Below are positions 1 to 11,206 of a DNA stretch of 64,000 bases, one piece after another. The stretch is taken from assembly GCA_024699855.1 (NCBI GenBank), contig JAMPIQ010000001.1, positions 8,928,001 through 8,992,000 of the forward strand, given 5' to 3'. The notes beneath the pieces were generated by a model, which worked only from the letters and a program-made list of their open reading frames with translations, did no database searches and was not told the DNA's origin. This DNA comes from Aphelenchoides besseyi. Lineage: Eukaryota > Nematoda > Chromadorea > Rhabditida > Aphelenchoididae. Position 1 is the stretch's first letter. Each line of letters begins with the position of its first letter. The translations under genes and the position numbers were made by a program.

Positions 1-292
1 TCATTAAATATAAGACGCTTAAGAGGCTAAGTGTCCATGGTTTGCAAGCAGAAACCAATTCAGGAAAATGGCGTGGGTTATGAGAAATTCATAAAATTTA
101 TTGTTCACGTGAATTCTCGTTCTCAACTACAATTTGCACCAGTGGAATTCATAGGTCGCAGATCTCGAGTACATTGAATTTTCCTTGTTCCTTCTTTTGC
201 TTCCTTGGTAACACCTTGGTAATCGTTGTACTTATATCACCGCTTGATTTGCCACTTGCGATATTCGAAAGAACAATTAGCGTCGTTTTAAA
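1..292. other. upstream region of the lectin-like gene
   Basis: No coding exon is recognised. The stretch immediately precedes an ATG at 293 and should hold the promoter and 5' leader of the secreted C-type lectin-like gene. No core promoter element could be defined by eye. Confidence 0.4.
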
Positions 293-1272
293 ATGTCTTT
301 AATGTTTCTGGTTTTATTTTCGATCTTAATTCCCATCTCTATTGCTCAGAATCAAACGCAAGGAATGGAGATGAATGTAACGACGACAAAACCTCCTACT
401 ACAGTAGTAACAACCATTTCGCCCGCGCTTACAACGTTAGCAGCAAGTACGTCTGTAGCTGCAGCAACTAACGGATGTAAGTTTTCAGTTTGCTTCTGAA
501 TTTGTGAATTCCAGCAGCACAAAACGCGACTTCGACCTTCGTTACTCAATGCGGTAAAATTTCTAATGTTTCTCAAACAGTTAAAGCGAATTCGTATTAC
601 AACAATGGTTCCTGTTTTATTGCCGTATACTCACCAAATGTCGCTTATACCAACGTTTCAACAACATGTCGAAATATCTCAAGACAAACCAACTCGACAG
701 CCGACTGTCAGATGCTTCACACCATCAGCGCAGCGTCGATTCGAAATTTCATAACAAACGGTTTGGTTCAAGTAAACAAAAGCACATTTGGTTTTCGAAT
801 TATATAGTGTGTTTAGTCAACAGATAGTTTCTACATGGGTGTAAGTCGAGATTCCTGCAACTCGACATGGCATTGGGATAATGCAGGTGGAAGCAAAACC
901 GACGTCGCTACAAACTCTTCAGATTTTTTTTTGTTGCCAGGAGTAAGCAAAAGTTGCGGTTACAACAACGCAATTTACATAGAAAGTGAAGGGAGTGTAA
1001 GTGACAAACAGGTTGTTGTTGCATATGGACTTTAGGGAGCTATTGGTGGTGCAACAAACACAACACCAACAAATGTTCTTTTGTGCGAGTGCCGTGAGTT
1101 TGAGAGAATTAAAAGATGAGTAATTTTTATTTTTAGGGACCGACTATTGTGAGTTTTCCAACAGACAGCAAAGCTGATTAGTCATTTAGCTTCCACGGCA
1201 ATTCGACCGGTTTATTTGTCTGCGGTTTTGATCACATCAATTTTCGTGTCCTTAGCAACAAAAATTGTCTGA
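293..1272 (+). CDS. secreted or GPI-anchored C-type lectin-like protein
   Basis: The gene model has five exons joined by short GT-AG introns. The first exon gives a signal peptide (MSLMFLVLFSILIPISIA), followed by a Thr/Ala-rich, mucin-like linker. A C-type lectin-like domain follows: a helix-like block containing DCQMLHTIS, then FYMGVS with a WHWDNAG motif matching the family's W-x-W-x-D/N-G signature, then the late cysteines around CGYNNAIY and LLCEC. Splicing out a 41-nt intron (about 1150-1190) brings in a last exon ending in a hydrophobic tail (YLSAVLITSIFVSLA) a few residues before TGA at 1270. That tail suits a GPI-attachment signal or a tail membrane anchor. Reading through that intron would instead stop at 1175-1177 and lose the tail. 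The ligand is unknown. The CTLD call is firm; the C-terminal choice is inference. Many Asn-x-Ser/Thr sites suggest glycosylation. Confidence 0.75.
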
Positions 1273-1901
1273 GGCCCGATGACGTTGATGTCTTTCGATT
1301 TGTATTCTGAAGTATTGTGTGTACAAAATCGACAGTTTACGACTAGAAATATAAACTACTTCCTTGTCATTTCAATCGAATTTTCGAATCCAAACGAAGA
1401 TGGTTGTACTTTCTCATAGCTATTGGCCGTTAACCTGTCTCAGTAGACACACACTTTTGAAACGAGAATAACAAGAAAGCAAAGTAAAAGTATGTCTGTG
1501 GTTTGACAAGTAATTTCAATCAATTAAACTTGTTGCTGACTCATTTCGTTTGATACACAAGTATTCGTTTAAAGATCAAATAGAGCGAGAAATAGCAAAA
1601 CGAAAAGATTCATTGTTTATTACTTATTGTGACAGCAATTACATGGTGATACAAAAAGAAAACTAGACAAAGTTCATTTGGCTTGAGAGCATCGATAGTG
1701 GTTCTAGGATGAAAATCTGTGCGTTCGACGGCGTCATTGGCTTAACGTTTGTACTATAAGTTTCTCTGCTTTGACTGATTTTGCTAGGGCTATCATATCT
1801 TTGATCGTTTGTTCAACCACATAAACATCTTATTTGAAGTCAAACTGGATTCACGCGGTAATCATTTTCAACTCAAAAATCCACTCCAATATGTGATTTA
1901 G
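1273..1901. other. intergenic region between lectin-like gene and MED31
   Basis: It holds the 3' end of the lectin-like gene and the 5' end of MED31. The first coding exon of MED31, with its ATG, should lie here but I could not find a convincing one. An open stretch ending in a donor-like GTAATC near 1857 is phase-compatible with the exon at 1902 but contains no methionine. Confidence 0.4.
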
Positions 1902-2670
1902 GCGGCTTCCCATCGTCTTCAGTAGCAAGCGGCTATTCATTTCCTCCTGTCGATTTGTTGACACCGTCGAGTCGTCGTGAAGAAACTCCCGAAGAAGCAC
2001 ATCGACGTTTTGAAATTGAGTGCGAATTCGTTCAGGCCTTAGCCAATCCACATTATTTGAATTGTAAGCGCAGATTCTTGTGTTTATGAAACGGTTGTTT
2101 AGATTTGGCACAACGCGGTTACTTCAAAGAACAGTATTTCGTTAACTACTTGAAGTACCTTCTCTACTTTAAACGACCAGAATATGCACGGTAATTGACA
2201 GCTAACCTATCGACATTTTATTTGATTTAGAACCCTCAAATTCCCGCAGTGCTTGTATATGCTTGAAGCCATTCAGAGTTCCCATTTCCGTGATGCACTC
2301 ATTTTGTCCGCGAATGCGAAGTATATTGAAGATCAGCTCCTGCTTCAATGGCATTTCTATCTTCGGAAACGGGCGCGTATATTCGTGAGTTTTTTGTTTG
2401 CTCAGCATCGGTTTATCCTTGACCCGTTGCGAATTTTTAAATTCCCGTTTGATGAGCTTTTAATGTTTTTATCGCATCAAATAGATCACATTTACAGTGC
2501 GACTGTTTCAGCAATTGGCTCAAAATGAACAACTTCGAAAGCGGAAGCGAAAACCCGACGATGACGAAGATAAAGAACCCGAAGAAGGAGACGAAGACGA
2601 GCAAATGGAACCCGAGAACGAAGAGCAAATCGACGAACCTGAGAACGACGAGAACGTTGGCACTTCTTAA
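1902..2670 (+). CDS. MED31: Mediator complex subunit 31 (MED31/SOH1)
   Basis: MED31 is a small conserved subunit of the Mediator middle module, which couples transcription factors to RNA polymerase II in the nucleus. Four exons (about 1902-2063, 2103-2190, 2231-2384, 2512-2670) join in frame. They give the diagnostic core FEIECEFVQALANPHYLN, LAQRGYF, NYLKYLLYFKRPEYA, LKFPQCLYMLEAIQ and HFRDALILS, which matches the family across its whole length. The C-terminus is an acidic Asp/Glu tail after RKRKRKPDDD, ending with TAA at 2668-2670; the human protein lacks such a tail. The N-terminal exon with the ATG is not identified, so the start given is only the first supported exon edge. The coding end touches or overlaps the Canopy gene in another frame. 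Confidence 0.9.
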
Positions 2671-5333
2671 GATTGCGGTATCAACGTTTTTGTTGTTCAC
2701 ATTTGCGGCTGCTGATTTGGACGACAAGACCTACGGAGAAGTGAAGAGATCGTTGGATTTGGTGAATGGGCGAGAAGGCAACATCGACGAACTCAACATG
2801 CCCACTCGTTGCGAAGCCTGTCAAATTGCTGTTCGTGATTTCGAATCAAAAGCCATGAAGGTTCCGCTCAAATTGGCATGTTTTTAAATCCTTTGCTTCT
2901 CTCTATTATTTGCAATAAACCGTCAGTTTTGCCGAAATCAACTCGAAGTCTTTAGCCGACCGGTACATCCGAAAGCGAGTTTCTGGATCTGTTCGAGGGC
3001 TTCTGCGACGATATGATGAGCTACAAAGTGCACACCGACAAACGCGGCTTGAAGCGGTTTCAACTCGAACAAAGTCAACTGTTGCAGAATCTACAGAAAC
3101 TGCAAAAAGGCGGAACTGTTGTAAGTTGTTTATGAGAAACGAATTCCAAGCATTTCGAATTCATGTCCCCCGCACCTTCGAAGAGTTTTCTAACCACGTA
3201 TTGGACCGAAACTTCACGCTCCAGTTGCTGGGTGTCCTCGTGCGCACTCAATTTTGATTTGTCCGGTTATTGAATTTCGTAGTCGATGGAAAACCGAATT
3301 ATTTTTTGACGGCGCTCGTTTCGAACATGAAGCAGAAAAATCAGAAGCGGAAACTCGAAGTGGTTTTTACTCGGTTTGGTCGCCATCAAACACTCTCGGA
3401 GTGTTCTCATGTCCGTTCAAGCGCACCGAATTGCAAATCCACACCCGTTGATTTGTGATGATTGAAACGCAAAAGAACTTGTTTCCCAACAATCGCATAA
3501 CATTTTGGTTGTCCAGACAAAATCTATTTCTGGCTCTCGAACACAACGAAGGGCTACGATAACTTCTAAGTACTCATTTGTAAAACTCCGTTGCCCGTTA
3601 GGGACAATCGAATTGAAGTGCAGTCGAAGAACGAGCGCGATAAGTCGGTTGTCCAAACAACTCAAAGTTTAATACGAGTAGTGCGGTGAGATGAAGAGTC
3701 CAATTGAGTTCTCAAACAATAACCTCTTACTCTTCGTACCTAACTCTTGTACTATTCGAATCGTAACTTTCAAGGGTTTACGGCCGAATCAAAATTTTGA
3801 AACGGACTTCGCAAAAGACGATCGAATGGCTCACAGAGTTCTGCTTACTTTTCGCCATCCACTTCATTTTATCAAGAAACTTGTTTGGTACACAGAGTTG
3901 CAATCGAAAGTCTTGGATTACTCGTCTCTATTCTCTTCACCGACCAATCAATTCGCGCGCAAGCACTCGAACCACAAACGTTCACGATCTGCTTCGTGGA
4001 TAAACTTCTCGATCTCATTGGATGCAGTCGAGAGTTCAATGAGATCGCAGAAAAAACATGTGTTGATTACTGTAAATGAAAACTTCAGATCAAAACTGAT
4101 GTGCCAATCGAACTTTGGAATCAGCCAACAATCGAAGCCGAACGTCTGAAAACTGAATGCGAATATGTGATGGAACGATTTGAAGAACAACTGGAGGAAT
4201 GGTTCATTAGACATCGAAGTACTCAACGTGGATTGGTGGTAAGTGTCGATCAGATCGAAATTTGCTGATCCCTACGGTTTTCAATTTCGAACGATTGACA
4301 ATCGAACTTGATCGATTGGGTTTTTGTTCGACAATTATTATTGTGGGTAGTGAGTTGAAACGGTGATGCGTGTGGTTTTTCCATTCAGTGTGCTCATACA
4401 AGCGGTAGTGCGTTTAACTTGTTCTTCGGTGTTGAATGAAAAAACGACGTGAATGGTACGATTTGAAAACTAATGACTTTGTACGAAAACAGACAGCTCA
4501 ATGAGTCAATTGCTCTCTAAATAAGGTTATTGAATTCGAAATTACAAGTTCAAAATAACCGATTGAGTACTGTAAAGTTTGAAGGTTCGGCGAACTCTTC
4601 GTGACGTCAACCGCAATTGCAAATCGAATCAAACGACAAAGTTGAGCAATCGGTTTTAGTTTGCGCCCTCGCCGCCCGTTAACGTTTAGCTAACATTCAA
4701 GTGAGTTCAATAAACACGCTTTTCGGATGGTCAGCTTTTACGACCAAAATGCTCGGCGGTTTTGAATCACAATGAAACCACAAATTCGCTCAGTTTTTAC
4801 GGCGGTTGTCGTCATTTACTCAGCAATTTGCCTTCCTTTGGTGATCATACGCAAAGATTCGCCGAACGAATAGCGCGCAGCAATCAACGCGAACTCACTG
4901 ATTAGAAGAACGCCAATACTGTACTCAGTTGTTTGCGAACTGACAGTGTAAAGTCGACTAAACAGAAATAACCACTGTTCTGATTAGCTGCTAAGCTGCA
5001 GATAACAAGACCTAATACTTCTGACCGTAGACTTGGATTTTTTGTATTGGGACAGAAACCTGATTAGGGGGTCAAACGAACTCCAACTGCTCATTGTTTG
5101 ATGTTTTCATTAAAATTGACATTATAACGTTAAGATAAACATCGGGTATGTTTACTATAATTGATGGGTGGGTATAAGTCAAAAGTTGGACTTCTCTTTT
5201 TGCTTACGTATTTCATTTGTTTTACCGTAATTGATTACAGGAATTGTTTTGCACGAAGGACGAAAAACCATTCTGTAGACCCAACGAGTTGACCGAAACT
5301 CAACAGATGAGTAACGATCGTACAGAACTTTAA
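2561..5333 (+). CDS. Canopy-family ER chaperone (CNPY3/4-like, saposin fold)
   Basis: Canopy proteins are ER-resident saposin-like co-chaperones; vertebrate CNPY3/4 help fold Toll-like receptors. Four exons are seen (to about 2858, 2956-3120, 4089-4238, 5241-5333). They give a hydrophobic signal segment (LLKIAVSTFLLFTFAAA), then MPTRCEACQIAV, FLDLFEGFCDDMMSYKVH, the diagnostic VPIELWNQP and a helical stretch through FEEQLEEWF. A final exon has two cysteines (ELFCTKDEKPFC). The last residues, DRTEL, resemble a variant of the KDEL-type ER retention signal. Introns 2 and 3 are each about 1 kb, long for this window. The start is unresolved: the in-frame ATGs at 2525 and 2561 lie inside the MED31 tail in another frame, and no ATG occurs between the MED31 stop and the signal segment. 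Trans-splicing of a downstream operon gene is an alternative. Confidence 0.8.
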
Positions 5334-7038
5334 GTTAATCGACTTCATTCTTACTGTTATCTTCTTATCGTTTTCTTTTTTGGTCGATTTCGTGGGCATT
5401 TGAAACACACTCGATTGTTCCATTAATGCTCTTAATTACTGCTCTATGGATTAATCTTCACAATTGTACGGATATCGTACGTCATTTTTATGTCCCACAC
5501 TAATTGTGTCTATCTTTATTCTCGCAATAAACACGTCAATTGGAAATACTCGGATCATGAACAACCAAAAACCGATGATAATTGTTGGAAAACAAATTGT
5601 GCAAACACAACGACTGTCAATTCGACGGCTCCGGAAATCTGATGGATTACCGAGACATCGGACGTTGTTTCGAACCTACTATCTGATCCGTTATGACCAT
5701 TGATGTTTCGCGATGAAACGAATTCTGCGTATTCCCAACAAACAAAAGAACATCGATTCGCAGAAGTTTGGTAGACTCTTGACATTTATGACGTAAACGA
5801 TGATACGCAACGCAAACAAACGCCTCCGGATCTTTGAATGTGTTCTCTGTAATCAGCTTGTCTGAGAAGTGATCATTGTTAGCAGATGGTTGGAAAGTTG
5901 CGATCGCATTGACGATTATTTTGCTGCAAAAGAAAGCTCTTGGCTTCGGATCTCTTGCAGTTAACTGCAATCGGATCTTCTCCGCTTGTCGTTTCGTACA
6001 ATAAACAACCCAAAGAGTTTGAATTTCTTTTCATAATACAAAACTTCCCGACAAACATGAGATGTTCTCACGCGTTTGCTGCCATCCACTTAGTTGGATG
6101 GTTACATTTCTAGTCGATAATTTCGATACACCAAAGAATGTTAATCTTGTTTTTATTAAAATGCTCATGCAAAGAAATGAATAGTTGAAAACTAAAGTGT
6201 ACAACGAAAAGTATGCTCGGTTTTGATACAGTTCTCGATCATAGGACCGACTGATACGAAGATTTGAGGATTAATTCTGAAGACAATGGAATTAGATCAA
6301 CCGAAAACAAAAAGCGGGACCCATTGTTTGGTAGGCACCTAATTTAAAACATTTGGTTTCATTGGAATACAAAGTTTGCGAATTGCGTAGTTGACGGAAT
6401 AGAAACATTTCGGAATAGCAAGTTTTTGGTATACGGATGATTGCTGAATAGGAAATTGCAGGAGAACTGAGAAGGAAGGGAAATCTTTGGTATGATCGTG
6501 AGTGGAGGTTTGGATTGCAATTGAAGTCCAGTTTAGAAAGCAAGGAAAACGATTAGAGCATTTGTTGCCCTGAAACATCGGTGAGATATGTGCAGATTTA
6601 CAGCGAAAAAAACTCCATCAACCACTGCTTCTGGAGTGTCGAATTGTAAATCGTAAATGGGGCAAAAGCAAAAGTCGAGAGATTACCCGTTGGCGGCAAA
6701 TTGCAGTCGTGCGGGACAAGTAGTCAACGGTAAGAGCTAAAGCAGTGGAGAAGGCAAACGAATAGAAAGGTGCACGGAATTCGATCCACGTGGATCGTTA
6801 ACACCGGTTTGGAATCGGCGTCAAATTCTCGACAATTCTCACCGAGAACGAAAAGCAGCCCAATTGTACTTTAAAGATTCTAACCGAGAGAAAACAAAAT
6901 TTAAAAAATTGAAGATCATTGGAATCTAAATCGGGAAGATGCTGAACGAAAACATTTGTACTCAGTAAAAGCTAATTAAAAAAACTTCGAGTTTGTGAAT
7001 TGAAAGAACATGAATATTGTTGAAAAAGATCAAAATGA
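5334..7038. other. gene-free stretch between convergent genes
   Basis: The Canopy gene (+) ends before it and the minus-strand nuclear-protein gene ends after it, so it should hold both 3' untranslated regions. Open frames here are short and Ser/Phe/Arg-rich with no recognisable domain. One 6-base match to a lin-4-type seed site on the minus strand (CCCTGA on the plus strand at 6568-6573) is no more than chance would give. Confidence 0.5.
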
Positions 7039-10000
7039 TCACGTCGGTTTGGCAAATTCCGGAGTACCAGCGGCGTTGATGGCAGTGGCTGGATTCATGG
7101 AGTTCTTGGACAACAAACCAACGGCCGCCAAACCTCCGGGTCCCAGTAACGCGGCGTACCGTTTCCACAGATTGTCGGTGTTTTGGTTGTGAGTTCTGAA
7201 ATCACACGGCTATTAAACCACTACAGTAGTTCTAATTGTTGAGTGCTAATAGGTTCTTAATTGAACTTCAATTTTCGACGCTTCAAACGACGACCGGATT
7301 CTCTCGGGCGAACAGTTTGCTTGGAATCCGAACAGAAGTCATGTGTGGGGATACGGTTGTCATAATTGCTCTTTCTTTCCACACACAAGTTCCGCTCTTC
7401 GTATGATAAATCATCATTCGTTTTCTTTCAAACACCCGACTTTACCCTCTCAAGCATCTGAGCGCAATTAGATTCGAGGCCCCGCAACAATCAACTTGCT
7501 TCCTGGTTACTCTTACGGTATTTGGCTACCGAGTAATTTGTTGTCGAACGGAAAAAACAAATTTGCATTCATTAGGGCGGTTGATTTCGTTTATCCTCCG
7601 AATCGTTTGCTTGAAATTCGCTTTTGGTCTGCTTTTAATCGCAACATCTTACGGTAACTTTCCGCATCAAGAAAATTGACCGAAATTCTGTCGCAGCTAA
7701 CGAAAACATGTTACTCCAAAACTTGTGAGAAAACATTCGATTATTGCATTTTAATAACCGAATCGAGGGTTTTCGTGGCTGATTGACTCGGTTAATTCGT
7801 CCGCCAAACTTGAAAGTTTGCGCTCCAAAAAGCGGTCGATACATTTGAAGGGATAGGCGACAAAAATTGCGGGAGTCCGGAGGCCGCTTCAACGGACATC
7901 TGCAAATTGAAAACGCAGTTTTTTACTTAGCGTATGAGCAATTATCCAAACAACTTTAGGAGCTTAAGAAGTGTGTAACTTCGTTTGTTATTCATCAGCA
8001 AAAATACGGTAGTTGGGTAGTGGAGAGAAAGCAACGACGATCGGCTTCGTGTCGCCTTAAGCATCAGATGTGAAAACCGTTGAAGTATAATCACTGGATT
8101 GCACCTGTGGTTTAAAATGCGTTGCAACTCATTCCAATTGCGTACGAGTTTGACCTTTGAAAATCGTTTGAAATATGCATGGAGTACAAATGTTCAAGTT
8201 ATGAGTAGTTTCGCTTTATGGTTTTGAGCAAAATGCTTACCTGTTTGGTCGGCCCTCACGCAACGTCCAATTGCGAACCTTCGCGTTGTTCTTCAAGTGA
8301 CTCAACAGAAGTTTCGCTTTGGTCAACTGCAGTTCATCCGGAAGTTGGTCCCATTTGAAGTAGCTCATCGTGGATTCGACCACCAAACGAATCTGAACGT
8401 CGATGTGTTAACCGGTTCGCTTTTAATCAACTTACTTTCGGCAGTTGACGTGAGAGCAAATGACTGGCAGATTCACCATGGAATGTTCGCAACGAAATCT
8501 GAATGTTTCGCAACTCGTCATCGGTAATCGACTCGCGAAGTATTTGCCACGCAAACACCTGAAAACAAAAACCATATGAGCAATTTTCCAAACTTCCGCT
8601 TTAAATTCCAAATGTTTGCGCAATTTTCATTCTCTTCATCGGACCTTCGATTAGTCGAAAACATCTGCGCATTAGAAAGCGTCCGTAACCCGAAACCTCG
8701 AGGTCTATTGGTTCATGGCCGAAGAGACGAGAACGCCCATTGGCTGTCTGAAGCTCGATTTTTGAAGCAGGATGTTCAAGTCATTAATCTCTATCATTTG
8801 ATTTGTTTGCTTAAACAGGGTCATGTTCACTGGCAATTTTGTAGAGTTGCATCAAAAGTTCGACCGGTTTTCGACTCAAATGTCCGAAACTCAAATGGCA
8901 CTCGGAATCTCACGATGATCCGTTTTCTTTCGGACTTTACTTATTGAAAGCGGATTACTTTAAACCAAAAAATGTCAACGAACGGAGTGAATTTCAACGC
9001 AAACATTTTAGCGCAGTCGATGTGTTGGGTGAGAACTGTTTGGTTTATGTTAATGGTAATTGAAACGTCGCGTTTGGGTTTCGAATTACCGCAAGATCTT
9101 TCGGTCGTTTTGAAACTCTGCGCGATCTCGCAAACAATCGCGACTACCAAACCTCTGAACTTACTTTCGGTTGTGTCGATTGAAAACTACGAGCAGCTTT
9201 CTCGGCGGCTCGACGAACTGCGCCTTCGGGGAACTTCGATTCAACGGCCATTGCAGCAGCGCCGTCGGTTCCTTGAGGCCAGTCGCCGTTGGATTGCTCG
9301 GATTTGACGTTGCTCATCGCAATGTTTTGAGGCGTCATGTTTCCAGAGCCACCTAAGAGCTGGGCAGCAAGTGAAAAGGCTGCAGAGTTTCCAACGGGAT
9401 TTCCATTCTGTTGAGTTGACGGTGAGTCTCCGCGATCCTCATCAAACTCGTCAAATTCCTCGACATCAGCGTTGTCTTCTGCCGGAGCTTGAGGTGTTGA
9501 AGCACTTGGAGATGCTTCGGCGTTTCCACCGTCACTCGTTGCTGGAGAAGTGGACTCGTGAGAAGTGGACTGTTGAGCTGCCATTTGCTGTTGTTGGAAA
9601 TTGTGTGCTGCCAACATCATTCCACAGAGTTCGGAAGACTGTCGTTCTGCTGTACAGGCGGCCAGCAATCGACCGAAATCGCCGGCGTTCGTAACAGCAC
9701 CACTGAAGAGCGAATGAACGGCAGAAGTAGGAGTGTGAGTCATAGCCGGTGATGGGCTAGTCGATTGTGGAGCTTGAGGCAAAACAACGGACGGAACAGT
9801 GTTTGTTTCGCCGTTCTTCATGAAAATCGGAGCGAAACTTGATTTTGGCGACTGATTCTGAAAACAAAAACTAATTAGTCTTAAGTAAGAGTAGTCAGAA
9901 GACTTGTATTCTCTCATCGCTGATATCAAACAACATTTTTTGTAAGTGGATCGGTTCGTAAAATGACGTAAACCATTAGCTTGTTTAATAAAAGGAGCAT

Positions 10001-11206
10001 CAAGACGAAAAAACAACGTGGATTGGTTAACAAGTGACTGGAACTTTCGAGTTAGTTTTTGTATTCACTGCGTCATTTGTTCAAATTTGGAACTCAAAAC
10101 GTTAAGCCATTTCCTATTGCACTAAAGATGCTAGGGACTAATCCAAACTACTCGCATATTGCAGCAAACAAATCGGTTTAATCCTCTCTTGGAGTTTTGA
10201 TACAAACCTCCGGAGTCACGTTTCACGAAACAACTCGATTTTGCGAACAGAAATTTAACCTCTGATCCGCTTCTTGCAAACATCCGAATCCGTGCAATTG
10301 ACCGGAGCAAAAACCAGAACTTTGACATCGGATGTTGCTAAATTTGGTTAAACGAGACTAATAATTGGGTTGATAAGCGGCAATTTTCCTTTCGAATCCT
10401 CAGCGAAATTTGGCCCCGTGCACTTTTCCCTCCTACTCGAATTATTGCAATTAGATGGCATACACTCCGTCATTGACATAAACAACTTTCATTCGCTCAA
10501 TCGTTTACCTGAACAAGTGAACTGAGAGCCGCAGCCATCGCAGCGTTCAGTTGTGGTTGTTGATGGTAATTGGTGGACTCGAGAACCGAAGTGTTGGCCA
10601 TGAATCCACTGGTACTTGTTGGTGGTTGTGGTTGCGTTTGAACGGCGTTCAACGCATGAGCTGCGGTTTCCAAGGCCTGTTGTCCGGATCGGTTGGCGAG
10701 AAGTTCGATAACAAAAGTCAGCTGAAAGTACAGATCTAATACGATCATTACTCTTAATCACCTACCTTATGGTCGATTTCGGTTAATCGCGTGTTGATCC
10801 CCGTCAACAGAGCTTTTGGATCAACACCATTGTCCAAAAGATGTGGAGATGCTGATTCACAAGTGGCAGCCGCGGATTGTGTCATCGCTTCGAGATTACG
10901 CAACTCGACGGCCAATTTCTGAAGCAAAATGCACGCCGTAGCGTTCGACGTTTCGTCTCCGATCGCAGCCAATCCGTGAGCTATAACCTGTGCGGAGTTC
11001 GATGATATTGGTGACTGAAGAGCTGACGAGTTCGTCGAAGTTGACGAAGAAGGCGATTGGATGGTGCGTCTTTGGAAAGGTTGATGCAAAGACAGCGGTG
11101 GAGGTAGAGGCGGCTGGTGCAAGATTGCGTTAGCAAAAAACGGGTGGAACGGCTGATGCAGTAACGACTCCAGAGTGATGGTGGATACGAAATCAACGAA
11201 AATTAT
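7039..11206 (-). CDS. unrecognised Ala/Gln/Ser-rich, probably nuclear regulatory protein
   Basis: Spliced exons, in transcription order, are: 10766 to at least 11206; 10509-10721; 9165-9857; 8436-8558; 8241-8392; an exon starting near 7901 whose 3' edge is unclear; and 7039-7195. They join in consistent phase. The N-terminal part is Pro/Ser-rich ([15 protein letters not shown]), then a helical, leucine-patterned segment around [15 protein letters not shown] and [18 protein letters not shown] suggests oligomerisation. A long Ala/Gln/Ser/Asp-rich middle follows ([10 protein letters not shown], then [13 protein letters not shown]). The conserved-looking C-terminal block contains [47 protein letters not shown] and [14 protein letters not shown]. 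It ends with a Gly/Ala-rich tail before TGA. Composition fits a transcription regulator. The block might be a divergent BEN-like or LIN-14-like domain, but this is unproven. The true 5' end is not found and may lie far upstream in the desert. Confidence 0.7.

Noticed and set aside
5334..7038. lin-4 or let-7 target sites downstream of the minus-strand gene
   Set aside because: Only one 6-base seed complement (6568-6573), expected by chance in this length.
9171..9752. Plus-strand frames rich in Arg and Leu
   Set aside because: They are antisense shadows of the well-supported 9165-9857 exon of the minus-strand gene.
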